From Bacteroidales bacterium (GTDB lineage Bacteria; Bacteroidota; Bacteroidia; Bacteroidales; SMBSF39): DNA of 10,872 bases. The stretch lies in contig JAIOSH010000454.1 in assembly GCA_021107685.1 (NCBI GenBank), positions 1-10,872 of the forward strand, written 5' to 3'. Below the pieces are notes generated by a model. The model ran no database searches and was not told the DNA's origin. It saw only the letters and a program-made list of their open reading frames with translations. Positions 1-6,476 of the stretch are shown here, in pieces (the first letter of the stretch is position 1; every line of letters starts with the position of its first letter). A program made the position numbers and the translations under genes.

Positions 1-14
1 ATAAATTGACTTAT

Positions 15-452
15 TTACTCCCCGATATCCTCGTTCCAAAGTTCAGGCTTGTCCTTGATAAATGCCGCCATCAGTTTGATGCAGGACTCGTCATCAACCA
101 GTTCCACCTCAACACCGCGCGAGCGCAAAAGCTCGATCTCGCCCGCGAAGTTCTTGTTCTCGCCAATCACAACTTTCGGAATTCCGTACAGCAGAATCGC
201 TCCCGCGCACATCGAACAGGGAGAGAGCGTCGTGTAGAGAGTGCATTCCCGGTAGATGCGCGCAGGCTGACGCTTCGCCGATTCCAGCGCATCCATTTCC
301 GCGTGAAACACGACGCTTCCCAACTGAACCCGCCTGTTGTGCCCTCGCCCGATAATCTTCTGCTGATGCACAACCACCGAGCCGATGGGAATGCCGCCCT
401 CGCTTAAGCCTGCTTGCGCTTCCTCGAATGCCGCCCGAAGAAATTTGTTCAT
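15..452 (-). CDS. Cytosine deaminase, yeast FCY1-like (zinc CDA/dCMP deaminase fold)
   Basis: Likely catalyses zinc-dependent hydrolysis of cytosine to uracil and ammonia in the cytoplasm, for pyrimidine salvage. From the ATG at 452 the product is 145 residues. Zinc and catalytic residues are visible as HAE (His50, Glu52) and PCSMC (Cys79, Cys82). The resemblance to Saccharomyces Fcy1 runs end to end as I recall it: the segments EGGIPIG, GRGHN, LYTTLSPC, YGIP, GEN-NF and the terminal EDIGE all match. The positions equivalent to the yeast substrate contacts (Asn39, Phe102, Trp139, Asp142) are kept, which favours free cytosine over tRNA adenosine or dCMP as substrate. A GTG at 464 would add four residues; the ATG fits the family start better. 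No Shine-Dalgarno site is obvious. The gene is strongly GC-rich (35 of 60 bases at 301-360) and unlike the AT-rich genes to its right, so it may be foreign to them. It is unrelated to E. coli CodA, so no symbol is given. Confidence 0.9.
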   Translation of the reverse strand: MNKFLRAAFEEAQAGLSEGGIPIGSVVVHQQKIIGRGHNRRVQLGSVVFHAEMDALESAKRQPARIYRECTLYTTLSPCSMCAGAILLYGIPKVVIGENKNFAGEIELLRSRGVEVELVDDESCIKLMAAFIKDKPELWNEDIGE

Positions 453-511
453 TTTTATCGTCACTGATAGTTTTGTAGCCTATGGAACTGTTCCCGTAAT
501 AGAATATCCCC

Positions 512-844
512 CTACGGCTCAACAATTATTTGATACCGTCTTTGTTCCATGTCGCCGCCCCCCATCGCGTTGTCATGATCCCAACTTTGCATACCGGTCA
601 TTGAAATTGGAATAGCAACTTCCAGAGTCCAACCCGGTCCCGGCGGAACGGTCATCAAATCAGGATCGGTTGTGCTGTAGATGAAGTAGTCTCCCGGATA
701 GGGAGCATTCCAAAACAGTTTCATGTGCGGTGTCCCGTAGTGAGGCCGCGCTGTCAAATCAAACACACTGTCCTCGCCATACCGAAGAATCCACGCATCT
801 ATCGCAAAGACAATAACCGCCACCCGGAAAGGACTGGCTATAAG
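512..844 (-). pseudogene. C-terminal fragment of an unidentified, possibly carbohydrate-binding (CBM9/DOMON-like) protein
   Basis: About 110 codons are open, ending at the TAG at 512-514, and codon use is consistent with the GC-rich deaminase gene 60 bp downstream. The visible sequence is rich in aromatic residues (HYGTPHMKLFWNAPYPGDYF) and contains a W-x-LEVAIPIS strand. That strand recalls the late beta-strand of family-9 carbohydrate-binding/DOMON-like sandwich domains, but the resemblance is weak and by eye only. No credible start exists: the frame opens only at a TAA at 854-856, and the only initiator is a TTG at 847, on the AT-rich side of the composition break near 840. I therefore read this as the tail of a gene whose 5' part has been lost at that break. 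It could instead be an unrelated complete short ORF. The product is not identified. Confidence 0.45.
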
Positions 845-911
845 CAAAAGAGCTTATTGTTACTACTACAAATAATAACACTGATCTTTTTATTAATTTT
901 ACCTTTTTCAT
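759..911 (-). CDS. Small secreted-protein ORF (50 aa), probably the truncated 5' end of a gene
   Basis: The ATG at 911 is preceded by AAGGAG (925-920) with an 8-base spacer, the best ribosome binding site in the window. Residues 1-25 form a textbook signal peptide: basic MKKVKLIKR, hydrophobic SVLLFVVVTISSFA, then YSQ. The mature part would be only about 25 residues (starting QSFPGGGYCLC) and holds a CxCxxC pattern plus one later Cys before a TGA at 759-761. The gene starts 43 bases after the RHS stop codon and is on the same strand, so it may be co-transcribed, in the place where an RHS immunity or partner gene would sit. The composition changes abruptly at about 840, just after the signal peptide codons. 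The mature part may therefore be a chance reading of foreign sequence and the real gene may be longer. Function unknown. Confidence 0.5.
   Translation of the reverse strand: MKKVKLIKRSVLLFVVVTISSFAYSQSFPGGGYCLCDRCVDSSVWRGQCV
835..845. other. Abrupt composition break (GC-rich left, AT-rich right)
   Basis: Hand counts give 31 G+C of 60 bases at 781-840 and 13 of 60 at 841-900. Codon use differs on the two sides, and neither side's gene continues sensibly across: a signal peptide runs in from the right, and the tail of a different protein in another frame runs out to the left. No terminal inverted repeat, target duplication or tRNA end was recognised at the boundary. It could be a recombination or transfer edge or a chimeric assembly join; the exact base cannot be fixed by eye. 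Confidence 0.55.
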
Positions 912-919
912 TTTATTTT

Positions 920-925
920 CTCCTT
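920..925 (-). promoter_or_regulatory. Shine-Dalgarno site AAGGAG
   Basis: AAGGAG lies 8 bases upstream of the ATG at 911. It is unusual here because the other starts in this window have AT-rich leaders without a recognisable site. It supports the small secreted ORF being a genuine gene start. Confidence 0.6.
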
Positions 926-954
926 ATATTATTTTTATTTGTTCATTTTTTTTC

Positions 955-2031
955 CTAATCAATCCAATCACCATCATCTTCATCTGCTCCATTACAAATG
1001 CTTTTATCTCCACCATTATTCTGGGCTTTGTTTGTTAAATAAGGGAGATCAGGCCCTGGTCCGGGAAAAGGCCAAGGGGGCCATGGATAGGGCCAATCGG
1101 GAGGAAATGGAAATGGATCCCATGGAAGGTGGATTATTCCACTAGCCATGTCATCTGGTCCAAGTGGACCGGAATAAGGACCAGTCCCTGCGGGCAATGG
1201 GTAAGGCCATGGATTATTGGACTGATAACCAGAATAATGTATCTTTAGTTCAAATCCGGGGTCGCAGTTACCACCTATTTTTTTACAGGTTGAGCATGTA
1301 CACCAGTCAGGGGGGGGATGATTGTTTCCCTTCCCAGAACCGCCAGGGAATTCAGAAGGATAGACTCCATACCCACTAGGATCTGTCCATTTATTTGGAT
1401 TATTTTCAACATAGGCATATAGATTACCTGGAGCACCTGGACCACCTGGGGGAGGAATTAGAATACTACGATAAACTTTGTAACACGCACAACTACCTCC
1501 TCCCTCTTCAATCCCCGTACTGCAATCACACCACACTCCGCCTTCTGGTTTTTCAAACAAACTTTCCACCCAACCATTTCCATGATCCTCCTTAATCCAT
1601 TCACCATCTGAGTCTTTCCCAAAAATTAAGGTACCTAGTCCAAGTGGATCATTAAATATAGTTGGATTATTCCCAAAATAAGCATACATATTCGGTCCGT
1701 CTATCATCCCCAATGGATCTTTTGTTGTAAACCTGCCCACTTCAGGGTCATACATCCTTGCCCTGTTGTAATATAAATCTGTTTCAGTATCCAATATTCT
1801 GCCGGCATAGCCATATTCATGAGGGGCTGCATACAGATGATTGCCATACGCGTCATACTCAATTTCAGCAATGCTATTGCCAAAAATATCAACTTCAGCC
1901 CTTACACTTCCGAGAGCATCAAATGCCTGGAAAGTAATTGAGCTTCCGTCATTATATCCCAAAGTTTCGTCAATTACATAAGGGTTCTGATAATAATTAT
2001 ATAATGTATTTCCAAGTGAATTGAATTTCAT
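955..2031 (-). CDS. RHS protein, C-terminal part: RHS-associated core plus duplicated Cys-rich and Pro/Trp-rich tail
   Basis: This is the downstream half of the interrupted RHS gene. The reading frame is open back to the TAA at 2203-2205, and codons 2032-2202 translate as ordinary YD-type sequence (EYEYNIDNKLINVTLP, then IYDRWDRL). The ATG at 2031 is therefore just the first Met after the stop. Residues about 74-133 are a typical RHS-associated core (YDPEVGRF, DPLG, NMYAYFGNNP, DPLGLG). After it come a Cys cluster (WCDCST at 167-172, CAC at 181-183), a glycine/proline linker, a second copy of only the core end (NLYAYVENNP, DPSGYG, about 202-222), and a second Cys cluster (WCTCSTC at 243-249, Cys256). 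A Pro/Trp-rich stretch (about 271-330) and an acidic end follow. I see no known nuclease, deaminase or protease motif and no type IX secretion tail. Unless the stop is read through or translation restarts, this part is not made as one protein with the N-terminal half. Confidence 0.8.
   Translation of the reverse strand: MKFNSLGNTLYNYYQNPYVIDETLGYNDGSSITFQAFDALGSVRAEVDIFGNSIAEIEYDAYGNHLYAAPHEYGYAGRILDTETDLYYNRARMYDPEVGRFTTKDPLGMIDGPNMYAYFGNNPTIFNDPLGLGTLIFGKDSDGEWIKEDHGNGWVESLFEKPEGGVWCDCSTGIEEGGGSCACYKVYRSILIPPPGGPGAPGNLYAYVENNPNKWTDPSGYGVYPSEFPGGSGKGNNHPPPDWCTCSTCKKIGGNCDPGFELKIHYSGYQSNNPWPYPLPAGTGPYSGPLGPDDMASGIIHLPWDPFPFPPDWPYPWPPWPFPGPGPDLPYLTNKAQNNGGDKSICNGADEDDGDWID
1042..1221 (-). repeat. 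Pro/Trp-rich low-complexity coding segment
   Basis: About 60 codons near the end of the RHS tail are dominated by Pro, Trp, Gly, Phe and Asp, with repeating modules such as PFPPDWPYPWPPWPFPGPGP. The DNA shows matching short repeats of CCATGGATAGGGCCAAT type. It is likely an extended, non-globular spacer or adhesive stretch; no catalytic role is apparent. Confidence 0.6.
1366..1428 (-). repeat. Second, partial copy of the RHS core end
   Basis: The encoded NLYAYVENNPNKWTDPSGYG repeats the end of the core found at about 1633-1692 (NMYAYFGNNP to DPLGLG). Each copy is followed by a segment holding a WC-x-CST motif (about 1513-1530 and 1285-1302). The arrangement suggests duplication or exchange of the tip region, with divergence since. 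Confidence 0.65.
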
Positions 2032-2202
2032 CAGCCTGTCCCATCTGTCGTAGATATAATACTCAGTTCCGCCTGTGGTTGTTTTAGTTAGTCTTTTTCC
2101 ATTTGGAGAAATAATATAGTCGATTTCACTCAGATCCGGCAGGGTAACATTTATTAGCTTATTATCAATGTTATATTCATATTCATATATTTCCCCTGTT
2201 AC

Positions 2203-2205
2203 TTA
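2203..2205 (-). other. Single in-frame TAA interrupting the RHS gene
   Basis: The frame reads NLNRKED, TAA, then VTGEIYEYEYN without any shift, so the two RHS ORFs are one frame of 1,606 codons including this stop and the final one. One base change from AAA, CAA or GAA would create it. No obvious recoding hairpin was recognised by eye. Confidence 0.85.
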
Positions 2206-5200
2206 ATCTTCTTTCCGGTTAAGATTTCCATTATCATCATACAGGTAATTTACCTGGCCTGTTATGTGTAATGCGGTTACCAGCTTATTGTCATCATCAT
2301 ATACATAAGCCCTCTGATCGCCAATAACACCACCGGTTAGCCTGTTTCCTGCGCCATCATAAGTAAAACTTGAATTGTACATGCTGTTGTTTTCAGACAA
2401 TAATTCATTTTTAGCATTATACGTATAAGCTGTGGCAGCACCGTTAATTGTCATAGAGAGGCGATTGCCGGTATTATCATAGGTATAATAGATCTCTGGG
2501 GCATCTATATCGGTACGTAAAATAGACGTTAATTTGTTTGCGTTATCATAACTATAATTGATCAAACCGCCAAACGGATATTCAACTTCTGTTCTTCTTC
2601 CGGCGTTATCATACGAAAATCCGAACACGCCTGCACCCGGGTAATTAATTGAGCCAAGCCTGTTCATCTGATTATATGTGTAGGTTGTTATCTCAGCATC
2701 AGGGTTGGTCATAGATATTATATTGCTATTGCCATCATACAAATAAGATATTGTTTTTGTAAAAGAACCATAATCAACGCTGACATTTGAAATACGATTG
2801 AGGTCATTGTAACTATAATTGAATATGCCATTTGTTCCGCCGTTAATATTTTCAACATTACCAACCGCATCATAATTATAATGAATAACATCCTGGATAA
2901 TCCCTAAATCATCTTTGTATACTTTGAAAAACATCCTGTTTAAACCATTATAGTAAATTGATATAGTATTGCCAACCGGGTCGGTAGTTTTTGAGAGATT
3001 ACCAACGGCATCATACTCATATCCTGTTATATAGCCCATTTCGGTTTCAATTTCCACAAGCCTGTTCAACACATTATATTGATAATTTGTAGCATGTGAA
3101 TTAGCATCAGTTATCGTTAAAAGATTACCAACATAATCGTAAGAATATAGTTCCGAATTTCCAAGCGGGTCGGTAGTGCCGGTCAACCGGCAGCAGTTGT
3201 ATGAATATGTCGTTGTATTCCCGTTTGCATCGGTTCCTGAAATTTTGTTCCCCACAGGATCGTAGGAGTAAGTGCTGATATGGCCCATTGCGTCTGTTAT
3301 ATTAACCAGCCTGTTCAATTCATCGTAGGAATAGGTTGTTATATTGCCGTTTTTATCTGTTGCAGTAATTTTGTTTCCCACAGGGTCATAAGAATAAGAA
3401 CTGTTATGGCTCAGGGCATCTGTTATATCAATCAGCCTGTTAAGTGCGTTGTATGAATAAGTTGTCGTATTGCTATTAGCATCGGTTTCAGAAATCCTGT
3501 TCCCCACCGGGTCATAAGAATAAGTGTTGATATAACCCAGGGCATCTGTAATACCAATTAGTCTGTTCAGGGTATTGTATGAATAAGTTGTCGTATTGCT
3601 ATTAGCATCGGTTTCTGAAATTTTGTTGCCCAACGGATCGTATGAGTAAGTGGTGATCCAACTCATTGCGTCTGTTATATTGATCAGCCTGTTCAAAGGA
3701 TCGTAGGAATAGGTTGTTGTGTAGCCGTTAGCATCGGTTTCTGAAATCCTGTTCCCTACAGGATCATAAGAGTAAGTGGTGATATAACTCAGGGCATCTG
3801 TTATATCAATCAACCTGTTCAATTCATCGTAGGAATAGGTTGTTATATTGCCATTGGCATCGGTTTCAGAGATCCTGTTCCCCACAGGGTCGTAAGAGTA
3901 ATCGCTGATATATCCCTGTGCATCGGTTTTTTTGATCAGCCTGTTCAAAGGGTCATACTCATAAGATGTTATGCTGCCATTAGCATCGGTTTCAGAAATC
4001 CTGTTCCCGACAGGATCATAAGAGTAAGTTGTAATATAACCCATTGCATCTGTTATATTGATCAGCCTGTTCAAAGGGTCATATTCATAAGATGTTGTGT
4101 AGCCGTTAGCATTGGTTTCTGAAATCCTGTTCCCGACAGGATCGTATGAGTAAGTTGTAATATAACCCATTGCATCTGTTATATTGATCAGCCTGTTCAA
4201 AGGGTCATACTCATAAGATGTTGTGTAGCCATTAGCATTGGTTCCTGAAATCCTGTTCCCGACAGGATCGTATGAGTAAGTTGTGATATAACCCATTGCA
4301 TCTGTTATATTGATCAGCCTGTTCAAAGGGTCATACTCATAAGATGTTGTGTAGCCGTTAGCATCGGTTTCAGAAATCCTGTTCCCCACCGGGTCATAAG
4401 AATAAGTGCTTGTATAAGCTGCTGCATCAGTAATGGTTATTAAGTCTCCATTAGAATTATAGGAATATGTGGTTGTATTACTATTAGCATCTGTTTGGGT
4501 TAATATGTTGCCATAAGAATCATAAGTAAAAGTGGTTGTATTTCCTGGCTTGTGTACTTTTGTTAAGTTTCCGAAACTATCGTAAGTATAGGTTGTTATA
4601 TTCCCGATTTTATCAATAAAACTTGTAATCAGGTTGAAAACCGGTTCGTAAGTATAGATATTGGGATTATTAAAAGGATCGGTTTCACTAAGTTTGTTTC
4701 CCATCGGATCATAAGTGTAAGTATAAATATTTGTGTTTTGATCGGTTAAACTGATAATATTATTATTACTGTCCCACGTATAATAAATGGAATTTCCATC
4801 AGGATTTTGGATCCTTGTAATCCTTTCACTTAAATCAAAATAATAAAGTGTTGCCTGGTTGCCTGCATTTGCAGTATCTGTTACGGTTGTGATAAGATTG
4901 ACAGTATCATAAGTAACTGTTTTTTTTGCAAAAACAGCAGGGCATTCAATCAACTCTACCGCTTTATTTTCATTATATGAAATTGAGATAGAATTTCCAT
5001 TTGCATTAGTAATTCCAGTCATGTTGTACCACATGCCATATTGGTAATTAGTCTCATTTCCCATTGGGCCGGTTACCTTTACCATATTTCCCCATACATC
5101 ATAATCATAAGTAAAAATCCTTGTGGGTGAAGCGTTTTGGTCGGTGATACTTGATACGGTTCCGTCAGGATTATAGTCAAATTCGACCTGTCTTCCACTT

Positions 5201-5772
5201 GGATCAGTGATGGTTATCAGTTCACTGCCAATATAGTTTAAGCTTATGGTATTATCATTTCTGTCTTTAATTGAAGTTAATTTTTTATGTACCCAATTAT
5301 CAAAATAGTATTTTTTTCCATGTTTTGTGGTAAGCAGGTATTTATTAGTCTGATATTCTATTAGTACATTATACACTCCAACCGGAGGGTTCCAGGATGA
5401 GCCATTCCAGGTATATTCATCTTTATCACCATCACCGAGTTCAATAATAAACGATGTACCGTCAATGGAGTACTCCATGCCGTAACTAAAAGACCATCCC
5501 TGGCCAAAGCCCCAGTTCCGTGCGGTTCTGCCACTGTTATACGAAAAAATAATGTTAATGGAAAGGCCTTGTCCGGGAATAAACAGGTCTGTTCGTTCAT
5601 AAAATAAATTGCCTGTATAAGTATTTACATTTGTACCATACAGGCCGGGCACATTTGGTTTTGTAATTGATAAGGCAAAACTGCTTATCGTCAATCCGGA
5701 AATTAAAACCGAAGTGAGAAAAATTGATTTAATAAAATTTAAAAAGCCTGGGGGTAGATTTTTTTTCTTCAT
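2203..5772 (-). CDS. RHS/YD-repeat surface protein, N-terminal 1,189 residues
   Basis: Secreted, very large repeat protein expected to fold as an RHS beta-cocoon shell outside the cell or in a toxin-delivery particle. Residues 1-33 are a signal peptide (MKKKN, hydrophobic core, SSFA then LSI). A DUF6531-like RHS N-terminal domain follows (NVNTYTGNLFYERTDLFIPG, then FSYNSGRTARNWGFGQGWSF). From about residue 190 to the end there are continuous YD repeats (YSYDPVGNRISETDANG type), including ten tandem 42-residue double units at about 445-865. The last of these breaks pattern with a Cys pair (NCCRLT). The ATG at 5772 sits in an AT-rich leader with no ribosome binding site, and a strong promoter candidate lies about 100 bases upstream. 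The ORF ends at an in-frame TAA; the RHS core lies beyond it in the same frame, so as written the product lacks its core and tail. It is either a pseudogene, a recoded gene or a sequencing error. I see no type VI or type IX secretion module next to it, so a toxin role is not established. Confidence 0.85.
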   Translation of the reverse strand: MKKKNLPPGFLNFIKSIFLTSVLISGLTISSFALSITKPNVPGLYGTNVNTYTGNLFYERTDLFIPGQGLSINIIFSYNSGRTARNWGFGQGWSFSYGMEYSIDGTSFIIELGDGDKDEYTWNGSSWNPPVGVYNVLIEYQTNKYLLTTKHGKKYYFDNWVHKKLTSIKDRNDNTISLNYIGSELITITDPSGRQVEFDYNPDGTVSSITDQNASPTRIFTYDYDVWGNMVKVTGPMGNETNYQYGMWYNMTGITNANGNSISISYNENKAVELIECPAVFAKKTVTYDTVNLITTVTDTANAGNQATLYYFDLSERITRIQNPDGNSIYYTWDSNNNIISLTDQNTNIYTYTYDPMGNKLSETDPFNNPNIYTYEPVFNLITSFIDKIGNITTYTYDSFGNLTKVHKPGNTTTFTYDSYGNILTQTDANSNTTTYSYNSNGDLITITDAAAYTSTYSYDPVGNRISETDANGYTTSYEYDPLNRLINITDAMGYITTYSYDPVGNRISGTNANGYTTSYEYDPLNRLINITDAMGYITTYSYDPVGNRISETNANGYTTSYEYDPLNRLINITDAMGYITTYSYDPVGNRISETDANGSITSYEYDPLNRLIKKTDAQGYISDYSYDPVGNRISETDANGNITTYSYDELNRLIDITDALSYITTYSYDPVGNRISETDANGYTTTYSYDPLNRLINITDAMSWITTYSYDPLGNKISETDANSNTTTYSYNTLNRLIGITDALGYINTYSYDPVGNRISETDANSNTTTYSYNALNRLIDITDALSHNSSYSYDPVGNKITATDKNGNITTYSYDELNRLVNITDAMGHISTYSYDPVGNKISGTDANGNTTTYSYNCCRLTGTTDPLGNSELYSYDYVGNLLTITDANSHATNYQYNVLNRLVEIETEMGYITGYEYDAVGNLSKTTDPVGNTISIYYNGLNRMFFKVYKDDLGIIQDVIHYNYDAVGNVENINGGTNGIFNYSYNDLNRISNVSVDYGSFTKTISYLYDGNSNIISMTNPDAEITTYTYNQMNRLGSINYPGAGVFGFSYDNAGRRTEVEYPFGGLINYSYDNANKLTSILRTDIDAPEIYYTYDNTGNRLSMTINGAATAYTYNAKNELLSENNSMYNSSFTYDGAGNRLTGGVIGDQRAYVYDDDNKLVTALHITGQVNYLYDDNGNLNRKED
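3179..4438 (-). repeat. Tandem array of ten 126-bp units (42-residue double YD repeats)
   Basis: The landmark encoding LNRLI recurs every 126 bases at 3305, 3431, 3557, 3683, 3809, 3935, 4061, 4187 and 4313. The units at 4061-4186 and 4187-4312 differ at only 4 of 126 positions by hand alignment, while units below about 3900 are more diverged. This implies recent tandem duplication in the right half of the array. Each unit keeps the frame, so unit gain or loss would lengthen or shorten the protein without breaking it. Confidence 0.85.
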
Positions 5773-5874
5773 AATTCTTATTTTTTATAAAATAATCGAA
5801 TTAAATTTAATTATAATATTGATTAAGATAAATATTCCGTTTGCTTATTAGAAAATTTTACACATAAAAAACGT

Positions 5875-5905
5875 CAAATATATCATTTTTTTTTGCGTAT
5901 GTCAA
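5875..5905 (-). promoter_or_regulatory. Promoter candidate for the RHS gene
   Basis: TTGACA (5905-5900), 17 bases, then TATATT (5882-5877) is nearly a consensus housekeeping promoter. The same bases also fit the Bacteroidota pattern: TTG, 20 bases, then TATATTTG (5882-5875), matching TAnnTTTG. Transcription would start near 5868, leaving a leader of about 100 bases before the RHS ATG. The -35 element lies inside the last codons of the surface-protein remnant upstream. Confidence 0.5.
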
Positions 5906-6359
5906 GTTTTTTTAAAAATTGATTTCCTGAAAAGCTGTGATTATTCTGACAAGCAATATAATGATTTGTTGAGCCTGTTAGTGTTGTATAGCCATTGTTC
6001 CAAGTCCCGTTATTGGTAATATCACCACCAATATTTAGGTAAAATAGGTTAACATGATTTGAAATTGTACCATGGTTAACAACATTAGCCGTAACATTAA
6101 GGGTGTAGCTATAATAATTGTTGTAAAGGGACCCACTTGCATTTATGGTTAAATTGTGACAAGAGCCGTTTGAAGAATAGATTGGACCATTAATAATTAC
6201 ATCATTTCCTGCGCCCGGTACCACTCCTCCAATCCATGCCCATGTGCTGTCTCATGGACCTCCGGCTGATGTTGAATGAATTTGAGCATTGCTTGAAAGG
6301 GCAAATGCCGATAAGAATATAGCTATGCCCAAAACGATTGTAACGAATGAATTTTTCAT
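5883..6359 (-). pseudogene. Secreted beta-strand-repeat surface protein, interrupted by TGA and truncated
   Basis: The ATG at 6359 begins a clear signal peptide (MKNSFVTIVLGIAIFLSAFA, then LSSNAQ). The mature start reads IHSTSAGGP, TGA (6252-6254), DSTWAWIGGVVPGAGNDVII. In the many Bacteroidota surface proteins with this opening (GG-W-s-..-TW-GG-VP-....V-I), the residue at the stop is normally Trp, so TGG to TGA is the simplest explanation. The rest is Asn/Gly-rich strand repeats typical of such proteins (LTINASGSLYNN, LNIGGDITNNGTWNNG). Family members usually continue for hundreds of residues and often end in a type IX secretion tail. This one stops after about 159 codons at a run of nine A's (IRKKK, TGA). 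Shifting frame at that run does not recover a longer product. A GTG at 6224 could start the part after the stop but would lack a signal peptide. Probably a decaying remnant. Confidence 0.7.
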
Positions 6360-6476
6360 AATTTTAAATTGTAAATGTTTAATTAATAGAATACTTCTGA
6401 AAAACAAAAATATACAAATTATTACATATAAAAATGACTTAATACAAATAAGGTTATGAAAAATGTAAATTCGGTT
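6360..6476 (-). other. AT-rich intergenic region upstream of the surface-protein remnant
   Basis: No stem-and-T-run terminator is seen after the regulator. A TTTG (within CTTATTTGTATT) followed 23 bases later by TAATTTG loosely resembles a Bacteroidota promoter, but the second element is one base short of TAnnTTTG, so this is only a weak candidate. Confidence 0.25.

Noticed and set aside
453..464. GTG at 464 as the deaminase start
   Set aside because: It adds only MTIK with no better ribosome binding site, whereas the ATG at 452 matches the usual start of the family.
955..1595. Plus-strand ORFs opposite the RHS tail
   Set aside because: They are antisense readings of Pro/Gly/Trp-rich minus-strand coding sequence, with no domain, signal peptide or ribosome binding site of their own.
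955..1632. Known RHS nuclease or deaminase toxin tip
   Set aside because: I found no HNH, restriction-like, deaminase (HxE with PCxxC) or ADP-ribosyltransferase motif in the tail; the Cys clusters alone do not identify a toxin family.
3179..4438. CRISPR array
   Set aside because: The 126-bp repeats are contiguous protein-coding YD units without unique spacers of constant length, and no cas genes are present.
5361..5600. Minus-strand ORF inside the RHS N-terminal domain
   Set aside because: It is a different frame of a clearly coding region and shows no recognisable motif.
6252..6254. Genetic-code change with TGA read as Trp
   Set aside because: Trp is encoded by TGG throughout the window (many times in the kinase), the other interruption is TAA, and the remnant itself ends with TGA. 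Point mutation is simpler.
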